In this document: positions 49,601 through 60,088 of the stretch, in pieces
Layout of the letters: each line of letters starts with the position of its first letter
Numbering within the stretch: the first letter of the stretch is position 1
DNA from: Siderastrea siderea
Taxonomy: Eukaryota; Cnidaria; Anthozoa; Scleractinia; Rhizangiidae
Length of the DNA stretch: 64,000 bases
Direction of reading: 5' to 3'
Assembly (NCBI GenBank): GCA_964030785.1
Contig: OZ034968.1
Span: 66,737,399 to 66,801,398, forward strand
Made by a program: the position numbers and the translations under genes
The notes under the pieces: generated by a model
Seen by the model: only the letters and a program-made list of their open reading frames with translations
Told to the model about the DNA's origin: nothing
Databases searched by the model: none

Positions 49601-52600
49601 TTAAGATTTTTGTTTTAGTAAGTTGTATTAAATAAAAGATATAAGTCTTAATAATGAGACACAATAAACCATTTTTAGTGACATCTTAATTAAGAAAATT
49701 TTAATTAGTGACTTCACGTAAAATTGTTCAAACTCATTACAAATAGTCCTAATCACTAATAAAAACTATTATTTGGTTAGTTTCCAGGAGGAAAAAAGAT
49801 CCATTAAATTGAGTTGACCATAAGTAGAGGGCAATCTTGATCGCCTTAATAATAGCATTAATTTATTAATTATTAATAATCAATAAATAATAATAATAAT
49901 CTATTGTGAAATCAACAGAAGATTTTTTGTCAGACAAAGATGAAGTAGCCAGCTGTGCAGCAGACCCACACCCGGCCAGTGATGGGACTGAGAGAGAACC
50001 AAATTTGGACACTATATATTTGACCATCAATTTCCCAAATTTGTAAGAATTCGTGCAAAATATGGGAAACCCTCAAAACATTATGGCATGTTCTCTTGAA
50101 CAGTTCACTAGTTAAACCCATGCTTTTTATCAAGCATGTTAACTTTAACTGTGGATGCCAAAAGTAGAATCAGCCACAACATACAGCATAAGGGGTTGGC
50201 CTGTAGGTTAAGGGACCTTCCAGCTGCCACATATCTCCAGTTTTGCGTTCTTCGTCACCATCCATGTGATCCAAGATAGCTGACAGTTGAAGACCTTCAT
50301 TTGGTCCAATAACTGGAAGTGCTTTGATTCCAGACCTGTATCCTGTAGATCAACAAAACAGAAGGGTTTATGATTAGATTAATCTAGTCTGTGTAACAAG
50401 ACAGTCATTCTTACTAATTACTCGTCACTAACTCATCCTCATCCTCTAGAGAGGCATGAGGCCGTATTCTTACTAGTGCTTGTAAGTATGGTTATTACTG
50501 GAGACCTGAAAGTGCAGTGATCCAGTAGTTATTGAGTAAACTAACCTGCGATCAGGCCGAATTTTAGCATCGCTCTCATATTCTCTTATGTTGGTCGCTC
50601 GCTAAAATAGGGCCTGATACAATCTCTCACAGAAGTTCATGTCGGCGGCCAAATTTTGGCCGCGGAATCTCGCAATCTGATTGGCCCTTTAACAATAGAG
50701 CTGTCAACGGAAGTAAATTGTCTACGAGATTTCGATCCGACCGCCATCGCCAAGGGACAACCAAGGAACAAGTCTGCCGAAGTAAAATGTGTTGCTCTAA
50801 TAAATTCTCGTCGTTCTAGGAGAATTGTCACCATTTCTTTCTCTCCTGAGAATGGCGTTCGGTTTGACGCAAGTCCAGCAAGTACAGCAACAGTGAAGTA
50901 TGTATTCTGTTTTATCGCATCGTGTCGCGGAATTTTCATTTGACGGCTTTCAACTAGTATTGATAACATGAACAGAGTAGTGGCTGTTTCCGCGTCTTAC
51001 GAAACAAAACGAACAGCAGATGAGCAAGTATCTTTCGCCAAGAATGATCAACAAGTCAACCGATAATTCGGTAAACTTAACGGTGAACTAATGTTTGGCT
51101 ACCCTGCGAGCAGATCGAAGGGCCTCTGCTCGCACGGTAATGTTTGGCGAGAACCGCAATCAAGTCGCAATAACGATTTTAAGTTTATTCATTCATTGTT
51201 TAATACTTATGTCGTTTTATTGATCTCTGACATTGACATCAAAGGATCTGACTAGTTTTATAATAGATGATCTTCGTTTTAAAATTCGCTGCTGCTTAGA
51301 GATAAAATTCGCTGCTAATTTCAAATATTTATCACTTCTCGAATTAAATTACAAAATACCCCTTTGTTTATAAACGGTTTTATTTATATTTTTATTCTAA
51401 AGAATGAAACTGAAGGTATTTCTCTTAATTGTCCAAGGTTTTTTACGCAGAAAATCGGTACAGTTGGGAAGAGAATATTTCCAGATACCACCTGAAATGG
51501 GAAATGATTCAAGCATGCAGCATATTTTGGTACATCACAACCTCGTCGTGTTTTGAATTTTCATTCAGTTTCAGCTCAGACAGAGCAACCATGTACAGTA
51601 CCGGAACCTTCAAGTTAGCAATCGTGTAAATTTGAGTACTTGTGCCTAGAAGATATATCGTAGCCTATGATTTTCTTTTTTTGCCGACATTTACGTGACT
51701 TTCTGCGAATTGCCATTATGGGAAATTTGCATACCGAGGATCGTGCAAGCAGAAGAAATTTTGATTGGCTGTTTTGTTGAATGTCAATCAATCAAAAAAA
51801 GTGGGCGGCAGACGTTCCGTAGAAGAATTGTATCAGGCTCTATTTTTCGTTTCGCCCGTCCCGCCTGAATGTTTCACCAAGCGAAACGAAAATAGAGCCT
51901 GATCGCAGGTTATGAGTAAACACGAAGTCTACATGACAAACTTGAGATCAGAAAACTGGTTGGAGTTCTCAGATCTTTGCCATTCTTAGCCATTACTGTG
52001 TTGTGTTTTGAGAGGAATATAAACTTAGGTTAAATCATAAGGAGGAAAGCAAATTTTAATCATTATTGCTCTGATAAACTGTTGAGGAATTACCTGCTGT
52101 AATATTGTTAAAAGAAGCCTTGTGATGGTCTATAGCACCTCGTTCAGGAGGAGGAAGGGGTCTAGGGGAAGGATCTGGAAAGTCTCATTTGAGAGACTGA
52201 TCATTTCAGACATCGATCAGTCTGCAACTTCGGGGACTCACCATTAAAAGTCTCATTTTATAGTTTGATGAACCAGTGTTGACCAAGGATGACCAGTGTT
52301 GACCAAGGATGATCAGGGTCCTGTTTCTGCTGTTTCTCTTTTCAATACTTATTTCAAGTGACAGTTTGCAAGCAGCCAAAGTCAAGTATCAGAACAAATG
52401 AAACTAATTTGTAGGAATCCACAAACTTAATTCAAAATTGATGATTCCTTAGTTAGTTAGACTATGCTTTGAATAACGATACCCTGGTGACTGAAGAAAC
52501 AAGACGGATGTGACTTTTCACAGAAACTTGGCTTCATGTACATGTAAAAGACGAAAGGAACTGGTACTTGTAGTAGCCCTAAAAGTGTTACCTGCCAATT

Positions 52601-54678
52601 TTCGTACCCCTTCAATGGTTTCACCAGGATACAGAGGAAAAGGCTCCTAAACAAAGAAAAAAGGAGTATCATTTGAAAACCAATTTCATTGTCCTGCATG
52701 GTCACTTAATCACACATCCATAACAACTGGTTAGCATGATTATTTACAACAGTTGTAAACAACTAATAGTTACTATTAGTTGTTTCAATAGTAACTAGAA
52801 TTCATGACCATAGATACTGCATGAAAAGTAGTTATTTCAAGAAGACTACCAGCTCAGTTTTGTGAGACAGGCAAAGGAAATTACTCTCAGATGTGTGAGA
52901 TCACAAACATTATGTTTGTGGCCTGTGGGTCACAAACAAAATGCACAAGAGTACGCAGTTATAGTACTACACTTAAAATTGTAATAAGGAAAAAATTAAG
53001 TTTTACCCACTTTAAAAAACCTAATTTCTCTGTAGCCATGATTCAAATCACACTGCTTCCCTGGTTCACAAGGCTGCCTGAAATAGGGTACAGCAATAAC
53101 TAGTCAGCAAATTAATAATAACAAAATAATGATGAAAGATTGAGAACTTCTTTTCAGAAACCATAGCCACAATGTACTCCGCCCTGTGTAGCACAATAAC
53201 CTGTGAGCCATGCGAGCTTAACCCAATTTTTGTAGCATTAAGCAAGTGAGAGTATTGCTACTCCCCACTAGATGGGATACTAATCCAGGGTTACCCCTAG
53301 CAGTATGTCGCCGGTACCCATTTATACACCTGGGTGGAGAGAGATAAAGTGAGGTAAAGTTTCTTGTCTAAGAAAACAACACGATGACAGGGACTGGGTG
53401 TCAAACCACTGACCTTCAGATCTGAAGTGCAACGTGCTAACCACTACACCACCACGCCCTCACAAAATTTGGAACACTTCACGAATTTACATGTCATCCT
53501 TGCGCATCCTTACATAACATCAAAATATGTTTTAACTTACTTGACAGGATTCTCTATGACACAGTAATGCCCTGGTGGGATGACGACAAATGGTAGTGGA
53601 CCCTCTACCAACTGATGATTGTCTTGAAGAATTAAACTTTTTGGTCCAACCTCTAGAACAGTCACATTAGTGTTCTAAACACAGCAAAAATATCCACAGT
53701 GTAAATTAATTGACAGTTGTAATGGTTAATTTTTACATTATCAACTGTTACCTTTGCGACCTCTAAGACAACAACTTGACCCTTTCATATAGATTGATTG
53801 ACATCCAGATTCTCTTGCAAGGTCAATGCATTGAGAACAAGGCAGACAAGTTATGCAAACTGCCATTACAGGAAATTAGTAGAAAGGGTGAATTCATGCT
53901 CCAAGCTTTGGGCTCGAGTATGTTACTCACACTCCAAAAATGGACAACCCAGAGGGGAGGGGGAAACAACAAACTGCTTGACTGATAAGATGACAATGGC
54001 CATTAAAATAGAAAAAAATGATTATAATAAGATAATTTCCTACATATTCAGTAGCTGTGTTGGTGACTTAGTCTATGCAATAAGATCGGTATTTTTCCCG
54101 GTTTCTGAAACAATGGCCAGTTGACAACTAAAAAGCACTGACGTAAATTACATTGACGTCAGTGTACTTCTCTTTCATTTTCCGGATCGAGCTCTCTCTT
54201 GAAAAAAAAACCCTTTTGAAAATTCAGCAAAAAATTAATATGTACGGTCACAATTACACAGGTTGTAATTTTGATTTTGACTGAGCTCTGCATGATCACT
54301 GAGGACTTCAATTTCTTTTGTGAAAAGAGTCCTGATGGGCATGTTATGACAATTGTACTCTAACGCAAATCGAAACTCAAAGCATACTTCTTAAGTCACT
54401 GCTGAGGAAAAACCAAACTTACAATATTCCAAGAAAGTGGCATTTTTCCATAACTCTGCAGTAAGCCAGCAGTAACGGGACCAATATTGAGAATTTAAAA
54501 CTTTTCAAAACTTCGCGAGCTTTGCATTTGAATTGCACCGAACAGGAAAGCAATTATAAACAAACAAGTGATCGACTGCATGCAAACCAAAGAAACGCTA
54601 GAATGGGATTTGCGATGTACCTACCAGATCTAAGAGGTGAATATAGTGCATGGGCTGGATACGGACGATGCCATTCAT
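33149..54678 (-). CDS. MVP: Major vault protein, complete 30-exon gene, 850 aa
   Basis: MVP self-assembles into the shell of the cytoplasmic vault ribonucleoprotein. Exons in transcript order: 54625-54678, 53541-53674, 53011-53077, 52592-52646, 50185-50342, 49462-49553, 48501-48570, 48287-48381, 46794-46860, 46415-46556, 45197-45298, 43874-43964, 43654-43714, 43365-43459, 42804-42888, 42018-42074, 41301-41351, 40047-40092, 39514-39593, 39200-39259, 38670-38748, 37642-37784, 36989-37089, 36299-36389, 35951-36040, 35428-35473, 34943-35007, 34714-34794, 34209-34289, 33149-33262. Phases agree throughout and 2553 coding bases close on TGA. It starts [18 protein letters not shown]. Vault repeats carry [25 protein letters not shown] and [18 protein letters not shown]. 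The shoulder region (about 490-625) has [20 protein letters not shown]. The cap helix contains DIQSIEPVD, and the cap end reads [17 protein letters not shown]. Length is near the family's 850-900 aa. Intron 10 is GC-AG; the exon 3 donor AAA|GTGGGT was set by alignment length. Confidence 0.95.
35508..35576. repeat. A-run followed by (AT)n microsatellite in an MVP intron
   Basis: A run of about 22 A is followed by an AT dinucleotide array of about 20 units. It sits between MVP exons 25 and 26, 35 bp from exon 26. It is low-complexity sequence with no coding meaning; the Ile/Tyr-rich frame over it is an artefact. Confidence 0.9.
36101..36182 (+). repeat. tRNA-like SINE remnant in an MVP intron
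   Basis: GTGCAGTGGTTTAGTGCTTA resembles a tRNA A-box region, and GATTGTGGGTTCCAAGTG, about 50 bp on, resembles a B box. It lies between MVP exons 24 and 25, antisense to the gene. No acceptor stem could be formed, so it is probably a degraded SINE head. Confidence 0.4.
40260..40680 (-). mobile_element. Penelope-like retroelement 3' fragment
   Basis: On the - strand an open frame ends at TGA 40439-40441. It reads, in part, [19 protein letters not shown], then [20 protein letters not shown] and [12 protein letters not shown]. The LLxKEAxxxKRxxPxLNxGLKAxxEL pattern followed at once by the stop is typical of the end of Penelope-like proteins, which carry a GIY-YIG nuclease domain there. The following sequence contains TCTGATGATGGT...CGAAATATAACC, a motif style common in Penelope 3' UTRs. 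The reverse transcriptase is missing, so it is 5'-truncated. It lies in the MVP intron between exons 17 and 18, in the gene's orientation. Confidence 0.6.
40690..40854. mobile_element. 165-bp foldback element in an MVP intron
   Basis: GCCATGGCCAGCTTAATACC and CGGGCGTTCTCC on the left pair with GGAGAGAACGCC and ATACTAGGCTGGGCCATGGC on the right. Inner arms CTCGACTTGG and CCAAGTCGAG extend the stem, and a TGACGTCA-like core lies in the loop. It lies in the MVP intron between exons 17 and 18, just upstream in transcript sense of the Penelope-like fragment. Confidence 0.75.
43590..43644. repeat. (ATT)n microsatellite next to the MVP exon 13 donor
   Basis: About 18 ATT units form an uninterrupted array. 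Its right end is within 10 bp of the splice donor of MVP exon 13 (GTAAGTATCT on the - strand), so the intron begins with the donor and runs almost straight into an (AAT)n array in the transcript. Confidence 0.95.
44410..45150. repeat. About 100-117-bp tandem repeat, three copies, split by a foldback insertion
   Basis: Copies start at about 44410, 44527 and 45049. Each contains GTACAAAGTAATG, a GCATGTAAGT-type block, CAGTCTGTATTGT or CAGTCTGCATTGT, and ATGATAAAAACAGTAG at the junction. The third copy is separated from the second by the 403-bp element 44629-45031. All lie in the MVP intron between exons 11 and 12. Confidence 0.75.
44629..45031. mobile_element. 403-bp foldback element with TTAAGGACGGTGCCTCC ends
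   Basis: The left end TTAAGGACGGTGCCTCC and the reverse complement of the right end, TTAAGACCGGTGCCTCC, differ at two positions. Inner arms also pair: CTTAGCAAGGGGTATTGGAA and CAAAAAGAAAAATG on the left are mirrored by CATGGTTTCCCCCAACTTTC and ATTCTGACAACCCTTGCTAAG on the right. There is no coding capacity. The 139-codon frame over it is a repeat artefact. Insertion into a tandem repeat gives its approximate empty site. Confidence 0.8.
45590..46170. repeat. About 580-bp polypyrimidine tract in MVP intron 10
   Basis: On the + strand the sequence is overwhelmingly C and T with sparse A and very few G; in the MVP transcript it is therefore a purine tract. It generates a 213-codon Ser/Pro/Phe/Leu-rich frame at 45559-46200 with no domain. 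It lies between exons 10 and 11, in the intron whose 5' splice site is GC. Confidence 0.9.
48122..48258. repeat. About 20-bp tandem repeat in an MVP intron
   Basis: The unit AAGGTCATTACAAGAGTCTAC and close variants (AGACTAAA or AGTCCAC in place of AGTCTAC) repeat about seven times with slight length variation. It ends about 30 bp before MVP exon 8. Units abut without spacers, so it is a minisatellite. Confidence 0.85.
48799..49011 (+). mobile_element. TTAACCCTTT-family MITE, copy 5
   Basis: It starts TTAACCCTTTAAACCCTAAG and ends CAGGGCTTAAAGGGTTAA. Internal blocks match copy 1: GAATAAAGGAAGTGATCACT, GATGTCTTGATATTTAGGC and ATAAGAAATGTATGGAGATC. It lies in the MVP intron between exons 6 and 7. 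Confidence 0.85.
50542..51912. mobile_element. 1371-bp non-autonomous DNA element with hairpin ends and 9-bp target duplication (Mutator-like?)
   Basis: The first 16 bases, TAACCTGCGATCAGGC, are exactly inverted at the right end (GCCTGATCGCAGGTTA). The 9-bp sequence TGAGTAAAC flanks both sides (50533-50541 and 51913-51921), a clean target duplication of the length usual for Mutator-like elements. Each end is itself a hairpin: 50551-50568 pairs with 50601-50618, and 51832-51855 pairs with 51881-51903. Two overlapping frames at about 50637-50969 have no recognisable domain, and no transposase is seen. The element lies in MVP intron 4, between exons 4 and 5. The superfamily is inferred from duplication length only. 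Confidence 0.8.
53215..53460 (-). repeat. tRNA-derived SINE in MVP intron 2
   Basis: Read on the - strand it starts at the head GGTGGTGTAGTGGTTAGCAC (A-box region) and AGGTCAGTGGTTTGACACCC (B-box region). The body follows with ACACGATG/CATCGTGTTG, AAGAAACTTTACCTC and GGGTACCGGCGACATACTGC. A related body fragment, AGGAAAACAACACGATTGC, occurs near 11625, and a diverged one at 23740-23790. It is in the same orientation as MVP. Confidence 0.65.
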
Positions 54679-55090
54679 CTTGATCCTGCAAAACTATCAA
54701 AGAAACAACTTCTCGAACGACAGGGAAAGTTTAATAGGGGAGTTTCTTAATTATTGGCACCTGGATCCTCGTCTCCGAGACGAGGTTAAATGGCTTCCAG
54801 CCGATAAGACCCTGAGAACGAGTTCGAATCTTTCCTTATTTGGAAATATCCATTACCAGAGCTCCTCGGATAAAACTGTATCTTTGCCATATTTGGTGTC
54901 CACAGAATTTCCCGCGAAAGTCCAAATCTCGCGTGTTGCATCGCTGGCCTTCACCTCAGACAACTCGAACTCGAACTAATCTTTGTTGTTTCGTTTTCGG
55001 GCGAAATGTTTGGCGCTTTGGAACATTTTTAACATAAAATCCAACCATCAGCCCCTGACTGCAGCCCGGCTTGGACCATTTTCCAACAAA
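54679..55090. promoter_or_regulatory. Divergent promoter region shared by MVP and CCNJ
   Basis: Only 412 bp separate the MVP start codon (- strand) from the cyclin J start codon (+ strand), so both 5' UTRs and core promoters must be packed here unless untranslated upstream exons exist. A perfect palindrome, CCTCGTCTCCGAGACGAGG, lies at 54767-54785 and is a candidate shared factor site. No TATA box is evident on either side. Promoter activity is inferred from geometry. Confidence 0.6.
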
Positions 55091-57711
55091 ATGATGGTGG
55101 AAAATGAGTGGTGGAAATCGCAACTCGCTCTGGAAATCCACGAAGTACTCCGAGAAAAGGAGGCGAGACTCCCAGCTTTCACGTCGTCTTCACCTCAGTT
55201 GAAGCTCAGGCGTTTTCTTGTGGATTGGCTCGCTGTTATCTCCGAAAAGATTAAGTGTTCACATGGAGTGCTTCATTTAGCGGTTTATTACATGGACTAC
55301 TTTATGGATAAGTTTGATATTCAAGAACCCCAACTTCATCTAGTCGCGTTGTCGTGTTTGCTGCTGGCAGGTAAGCTTACGTGAACCTATTAAAGCTTAT
55401 AACTTAATTTATAAAAGCTGCTGTAAAATTAATTAAGGTGTGCTGAAAATTTTCCATCATTCTCGGCTGAAAGATACCTTTGTTCATCTTTAAGGAAAAA
55501 CAATCTTCTTAAAAATATTGTATCTACATGTTTAAAAGGTGAACACAACGTGTATCAAATTAAACAAGAAGAATTAGTCCGTAAACCAATTAAATGCCAT
55601 TCCAGGAGTCTTCAATTGGTTTCCTTTTTTAGCTGGTATTAAAATTTATTGTTATCTCGACTTCAAAATGCATTTTGATCGAATTTTGATTTCAAATATT
55701 AAAAACTGTCAGATAAGAAATCGGTCACTTTACAGTTTAGGGGATAAAAACGACTATTTGAAAAATCTTATTTGATAAAGAATCATTTAGGTTAAGCACT
55801 CAAATCTCAATATAAACGCCTGCGAAATTCTCAGTATGCAAATCTTAAAATAAGCTAGACTTGAGTTTCTGATCAGAAAACAATTTTCTCTTTAACAGCT
55901 TTTATATTGAAGTGGCCTGATATGTAAATAAGCTTATGCAATATTGCTTTCTCCCCCAAGGGAGACAATGTTCACTATTTAACAAATTCCCAATTGTTTT
56001 AGAATGATCTCAAACTAAAAAAATTAAATTTTGGTTGTGATATCAATACACAAAATCAAGAACAGTAACATGTACATGTAAGAACATCACTGTATAACGA
56101 CTTTCTAAAATCAAGTGCATGATCTCTTTTCTTTCAGCAAAGTTCGAGGAAAATGAGGACAAAATTCCTACCATATCAACATTAAATGGTTTTGTTCATC
56201 ATGTATTTAGCACAGCAGAATTTCGTCAAATGGAACTTCTTCTACTGAATTTTTTCTGCTGGAATTTGGACTTGCCAACACCTGTGCATTTTATGGAGTA
56301 TTATTTGGTACATGCAATTTCACCACATGACTGCCAGTCAGGGAGGAGCATTGATGACTGCTCCAAGCCAATGGCTTATACAAGAAAATATGTGCATTAT
56401 TTTTTGGAGATTGCTTTGCAAGGTAAGATCTGTAAATATTTACATAAATAAATATAACAGGACATGTAATAATAATAATAAAGCAATTGTAATGATGACA
56501 AAACAGACAAGCAGTCACAGACACACAGACCTGCAATCACAGTCACAGAGACTCCCAGCAATAATAATAAAATAATGTACTTGTACTTGTGGTCAAACTC
56601 CCAAATATGACACTAAAAGATGGTCTTGTTTTCTAAATTTACTTTCATTTCTGATTGTCCTTCTTCCTTCCAGATCATTTTTTCCTGAAGTTTCCTCCCT
56701 CGGTAATAACATCAGCAGCAGTTGCTGCGTCACGGTTACGTCTTCACCTCTGTCCATCATGGACACCTCTTTTAATCAAGGTTACATCATACACATGGGA
56801 ACAGATTGCACCTTGTGTGAGCATCATGTTAAGGTATGTCAATTTACACACCAGTTCTTCCCAAAGCTAATTTGAGTCAAATGTGCAAATAAATAACCTT
56901 GAGACCAAGTGCAAGTCATGTTGTGTTTGGGAGAGGTGCCTGCATCGAGTGATTAAAAACATTGTGATTTTGTGCAGCTGGGATCATGTCCAAGCAACAG
57001 CTTAGGAGAGGTGAAAATCTATGGGTGGTGGCCCTCTGCAGTGTGCAAACTCAGTGTACAAATTTTGTACACTGAGTTGTCCAGAAGATGATTAGTGCAA
57101 TTCCAGGATTAAATTTTAAGCAATGTTTTTCTCTGGTAAGTTTAGGTTTAGTCAATCAAAAATAATTTATGAAAGTCAATAAATATTTTAAGTTTTAATT
57201 GTCAATCGAAGTTGACCCTAATTCCGGGCTTGTGTAATTTTGCATTGAACAATTGGGTCCTGATGAGATCAATCCAACGGACCACCTATCCTCTTTGGCA
57301 ATCAAAACAGAGAAAAAATATTTTGAGACTGGCATTTTGTAACTGATATTTAATATCAACTTTAGAGTAAGTCCAAGATTTTATAAAATGATGGGTTGTT
57401 AGAACAACCACCAAAATTGCGATCTCCAATTGGCTCTTGGACCCTCTTTACCTAAAATAAATACAATTCCTCCATTTTGAACTTCTCATGGAGAAGGCTG
57501 CAACCCTCTCAACTTGTTCCCCCATAGGTTGCTGCTCTCTCTACCTTCTCCTCCCCCAACCTAGATCTACTCCTAATGGCCTCAGACTACTACTGATTAG
57601 ATTGTAAGACCATCAGTGCATTAGCTGAGTTGTTTACATTTTTTTTCTAGAGCACACGATGCTGATGAGAAAGCCATGTCAGAACAAAAGGCAGCCAATC
57701 CCAAGGGATAA
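55091..57711 (+). CDS. CCNJ: Cyclin J, complete four-exon gene, 261 aa
   Basis: Cyclin J is a conserved, oocyte/early-embryo-linked cyclin whose CDK partner is not firmly settled. Exons 55091-55370, 56138-56422, 56674-56833 and 57651-57711 have GT-AG introns, agree in phase and give 786 coding bases ending in TAA. The N-terminal cyclin box contains WWKSQLALEIHEVLREKE, PQLKLRRFLVDWLAVIS, HLAVYYMDYFMDKFDI and QLHLVALSCLLLA-AKFEENED across the exon 1/2 junction. The second fold carries MELLLLNFFCWNLDLPTPVHF and YTRKYVHYFLEIALQ. Exon 3 gives FLKFPPSVITSAAVAASRLR. This order fits animal cyclin J. The start is MMVENEWW, matching the family N-terminus; a longer upstream frame to 54983 is open but not conserved-looking. 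The protein is about 110 residues shorter than the human one and ends soon after the cyclin domain. AATAAA occurs at 57739-57744. Confidence 0.9.
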
Positions 57712-58462
57712 ACAACCTGGAACAAATGCGCTGCCAAGAATAAAAAAATTAGAGGCATGTCCGACAAAATTTAAGAACTCACAAAGGAAAAACAGAGCTC
57801 CTAGATCATGAATTGAATATCAAATGGTGACCAAATTCAAATGTTTGCCTGCAAATCATCATCCTATGATTAAGACTGACAAGATCAGTTTTGTCTGCCT
57901 CAACGAGCTACTTGTATCTAGGAGATGCTAAATTATGAATTGCACTGCCTTACAAGCTACATACTAGCAAAAGACATAATCATTAACAATTATAACTGTG
58001 CTTTGATAAATCATAGCTGAATATGTACTGAGAGCTATAGCACATTTATCCCTCTCACTATAATAACTGTAAGTAAAAATTATGGTTATTAAAATAACGG
58101 TTGTGACTCACGGATGACAAAGATACTTGTTTCTTGATTGTAATCAATGCATTATTTCACTCACACATTTAAAGCATTCTGAAATATAATGTTTTGTTGG
58201 ATGGAAAAATAATTTTGCTTTGTCCTTGGCTTTGGATGGCCCTGATGGACAAAAGGGGCAACTTGAAAAAGTTGGGCCAAAATTTTCAGGTTCTTCCATC
58301 GAAATAAGTTAAAACTAACTGTGGCATGTCTTTTCTTTGAAAATTCAATTGATATCATCCCCTCGGTGGTCTAGAAGCAATTCATGTATGAGCAAGCTGC
58401 TTACATATAAATTAAGCACATTTTGGACCAAAAAATAAGAAAAACTCCATGACATTGCCACA
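57712..58462. other. CCNJ 3' UTR and flank
   Basis: No exon is supported. It contains a possible poly(A) signal at 57739-57744, only 28 bases after the stop, and AT-rich sequence. The true transcript end cannot be placed. Confidence 0.5.
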
Positions 58463-58865
58463 TTAACCCTTTCAGCCCTTATGTAAAAATGCAAATTCTT
58501 CCTTACTGTTCTCCATACACTTCTTATGGAACTGGTAAGGAGTTTCTAATATGTCTAAATATCAAGACATCTTATCCTTGGTGATCGCTTTCTTTATTCT
58601 CATCTCTTGAATGTTTAAACAAGTTGTGATAATGTAAAGAGAAATTTCATTTTCATCACTGTTAGGACTAAAAGCAGTGGTTTCAATAAAATTTTGAAGT
58701 AGGCAGCTGATTTGAGTAGAGTAACCGACTGTATCAACAAGGGCTTTGAAAGAATCTTCTTGTAATTACTTCAATTTAGGGGAAATGTAGCCGATTTCTC
58801 TGAGCGAAATAGCCGACACTTTTCGTTGGCCGTCGGTGCTTATTGAAAGCACTGAAAAGGGTTAA
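58463..58865 (-). mobile_element. TTAACCCTTT-family MITE, copy 6 (inverted), with an inner insertion
   Basis: It starts TTAACCCTTTCAGCCC and runs through TCTCCATACACTTCTTATGG and TTATCCTTGGTGATCGC as in copy 3. At about 58671, near its far end, it is interrupted by roughly 180 bp whose ends, CAGTGGTTTCAATAA and TTATTGAAAGCACTG, are inverted copies. The original end AAAGGGTTAA then follows at about 58857. Confidence 0.7.
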
Positions 58866-59608
58866 CAATTACCGCTGCCATAAAACTAAATATTGCAAAA
58901 CACTCACTTGGCTGACTCATGTATGTCGACATTGAGTGAATTAAATCTTTTATTACTACATAGAAAACATGTTCCTAACTTAAAACACAAGAAAAATTCC
59001 TGACACATGTTCTCTACCCATCAGTAGGATTTGAGCTGATAGCTTTTAAGGAGGCAACCCTTCTAGAGCCATACTTGGTAATATCCAGCTGTAGTCCACT
59101 GGATTTAAATTTGCAGCGTAACATAATCACTTTACATAACAGAGGAATCTGCTTTTTTCCTTCTTCAAATTTTGGTATTTTTGACCAAGAATGTGACATT
59201 GTCAATTTGGCACCAAAATTTTGTTTTAGTGTCATAGGATGTACCTGATGAAAGATTCCAACAGAACTTACCATGCATCCTTTTGCCTGACAAATATATT
59301 TCACTTCTCTTCAGTTTTGAGATGTTTTTGGTATGTTCTGTAATGATAAGAATTTATTAATGTTTATTTACACCCCTTGCAGTGTAAATGCCAACTGACA
59401 GAAACCGGCATCAAATATCACAACACTAAAACAATAGTTTGCTGCCAGCTTTGTGATGTCATTTTCCCACCCAAATAATAAACTTTGAAAATTTTTTTTT
59501 ATGGTCCAGAATGAGAGACCAAGGGGACAAAACCTGAGAAAGTTCCTCATTCCTGGCCACCTTCGTTGCCTTTTACCCAACTGTGGTCTATATAATAAAT
59601 AGAGGATA

Positions 59609-59744
59609 TTACACGGCGGCGCAAAGATATGAATTTTATTTTCGAGTGGTAAAAACAATATTTTACGAACGAGCACAGCAAGTGAGTAAAATATTGTTTT
59701 TTACCACTCGAAAATAAAATTCATATCTTTAAGCTGCCGTGTAA
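59609..59744. repeat. Foldback repeat with ~58-bp arms
   Basis: The left arm TTACACGGCGGCGCAAAGAT continues through GAATTTTATTTTCGAGTGG and ACAATATTTTAC; the right arm mirrors it down to GCTGCCGTGTAA. The loop is about 15 bp. Direct copies of TCTATATAATAAA flank a wider unit at about 59588 and 59918, suggesting element ends or a target duplication there. Confidence 0.75.
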
Positions 59745-60088
59745 TTTTCTTTTTATTATATAGACAAGAGTATTTTTGCACAAACAGCAGTGTAAAAGCG
59801 GGAAATGATGTCATCGATATCCTCACTAGTGAGGATATGGAAAATACGCCACTCAAGTCGCGGATGTAGTTTCCTATGGACTGTACAAGAGATCTATTTT
59901 CCACTAAAACACTCTAGTCTATATAATAAACATGAGTACTGAAGAATAATATCCTCTGTAGATTGGTTTCCCTTCCGTGTGTGATCTTGCCATAACATGA
60001 TTTTTCTTGTAGTTAAATTGTTGCATCCTGGTGGCTTCTCACATCTGTAACTCATGATTTGAAATGTATCTGTAATCTTATGACAGTC

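Noticed and set aside
54983..55090. Upstream extension of the cyclin J frame
   Set aside because: Open in frame, but the family N-terminus begins at the MMVENEWW start and the upstream residues are not cyclin-like; it also takes up the divergent promoter space.
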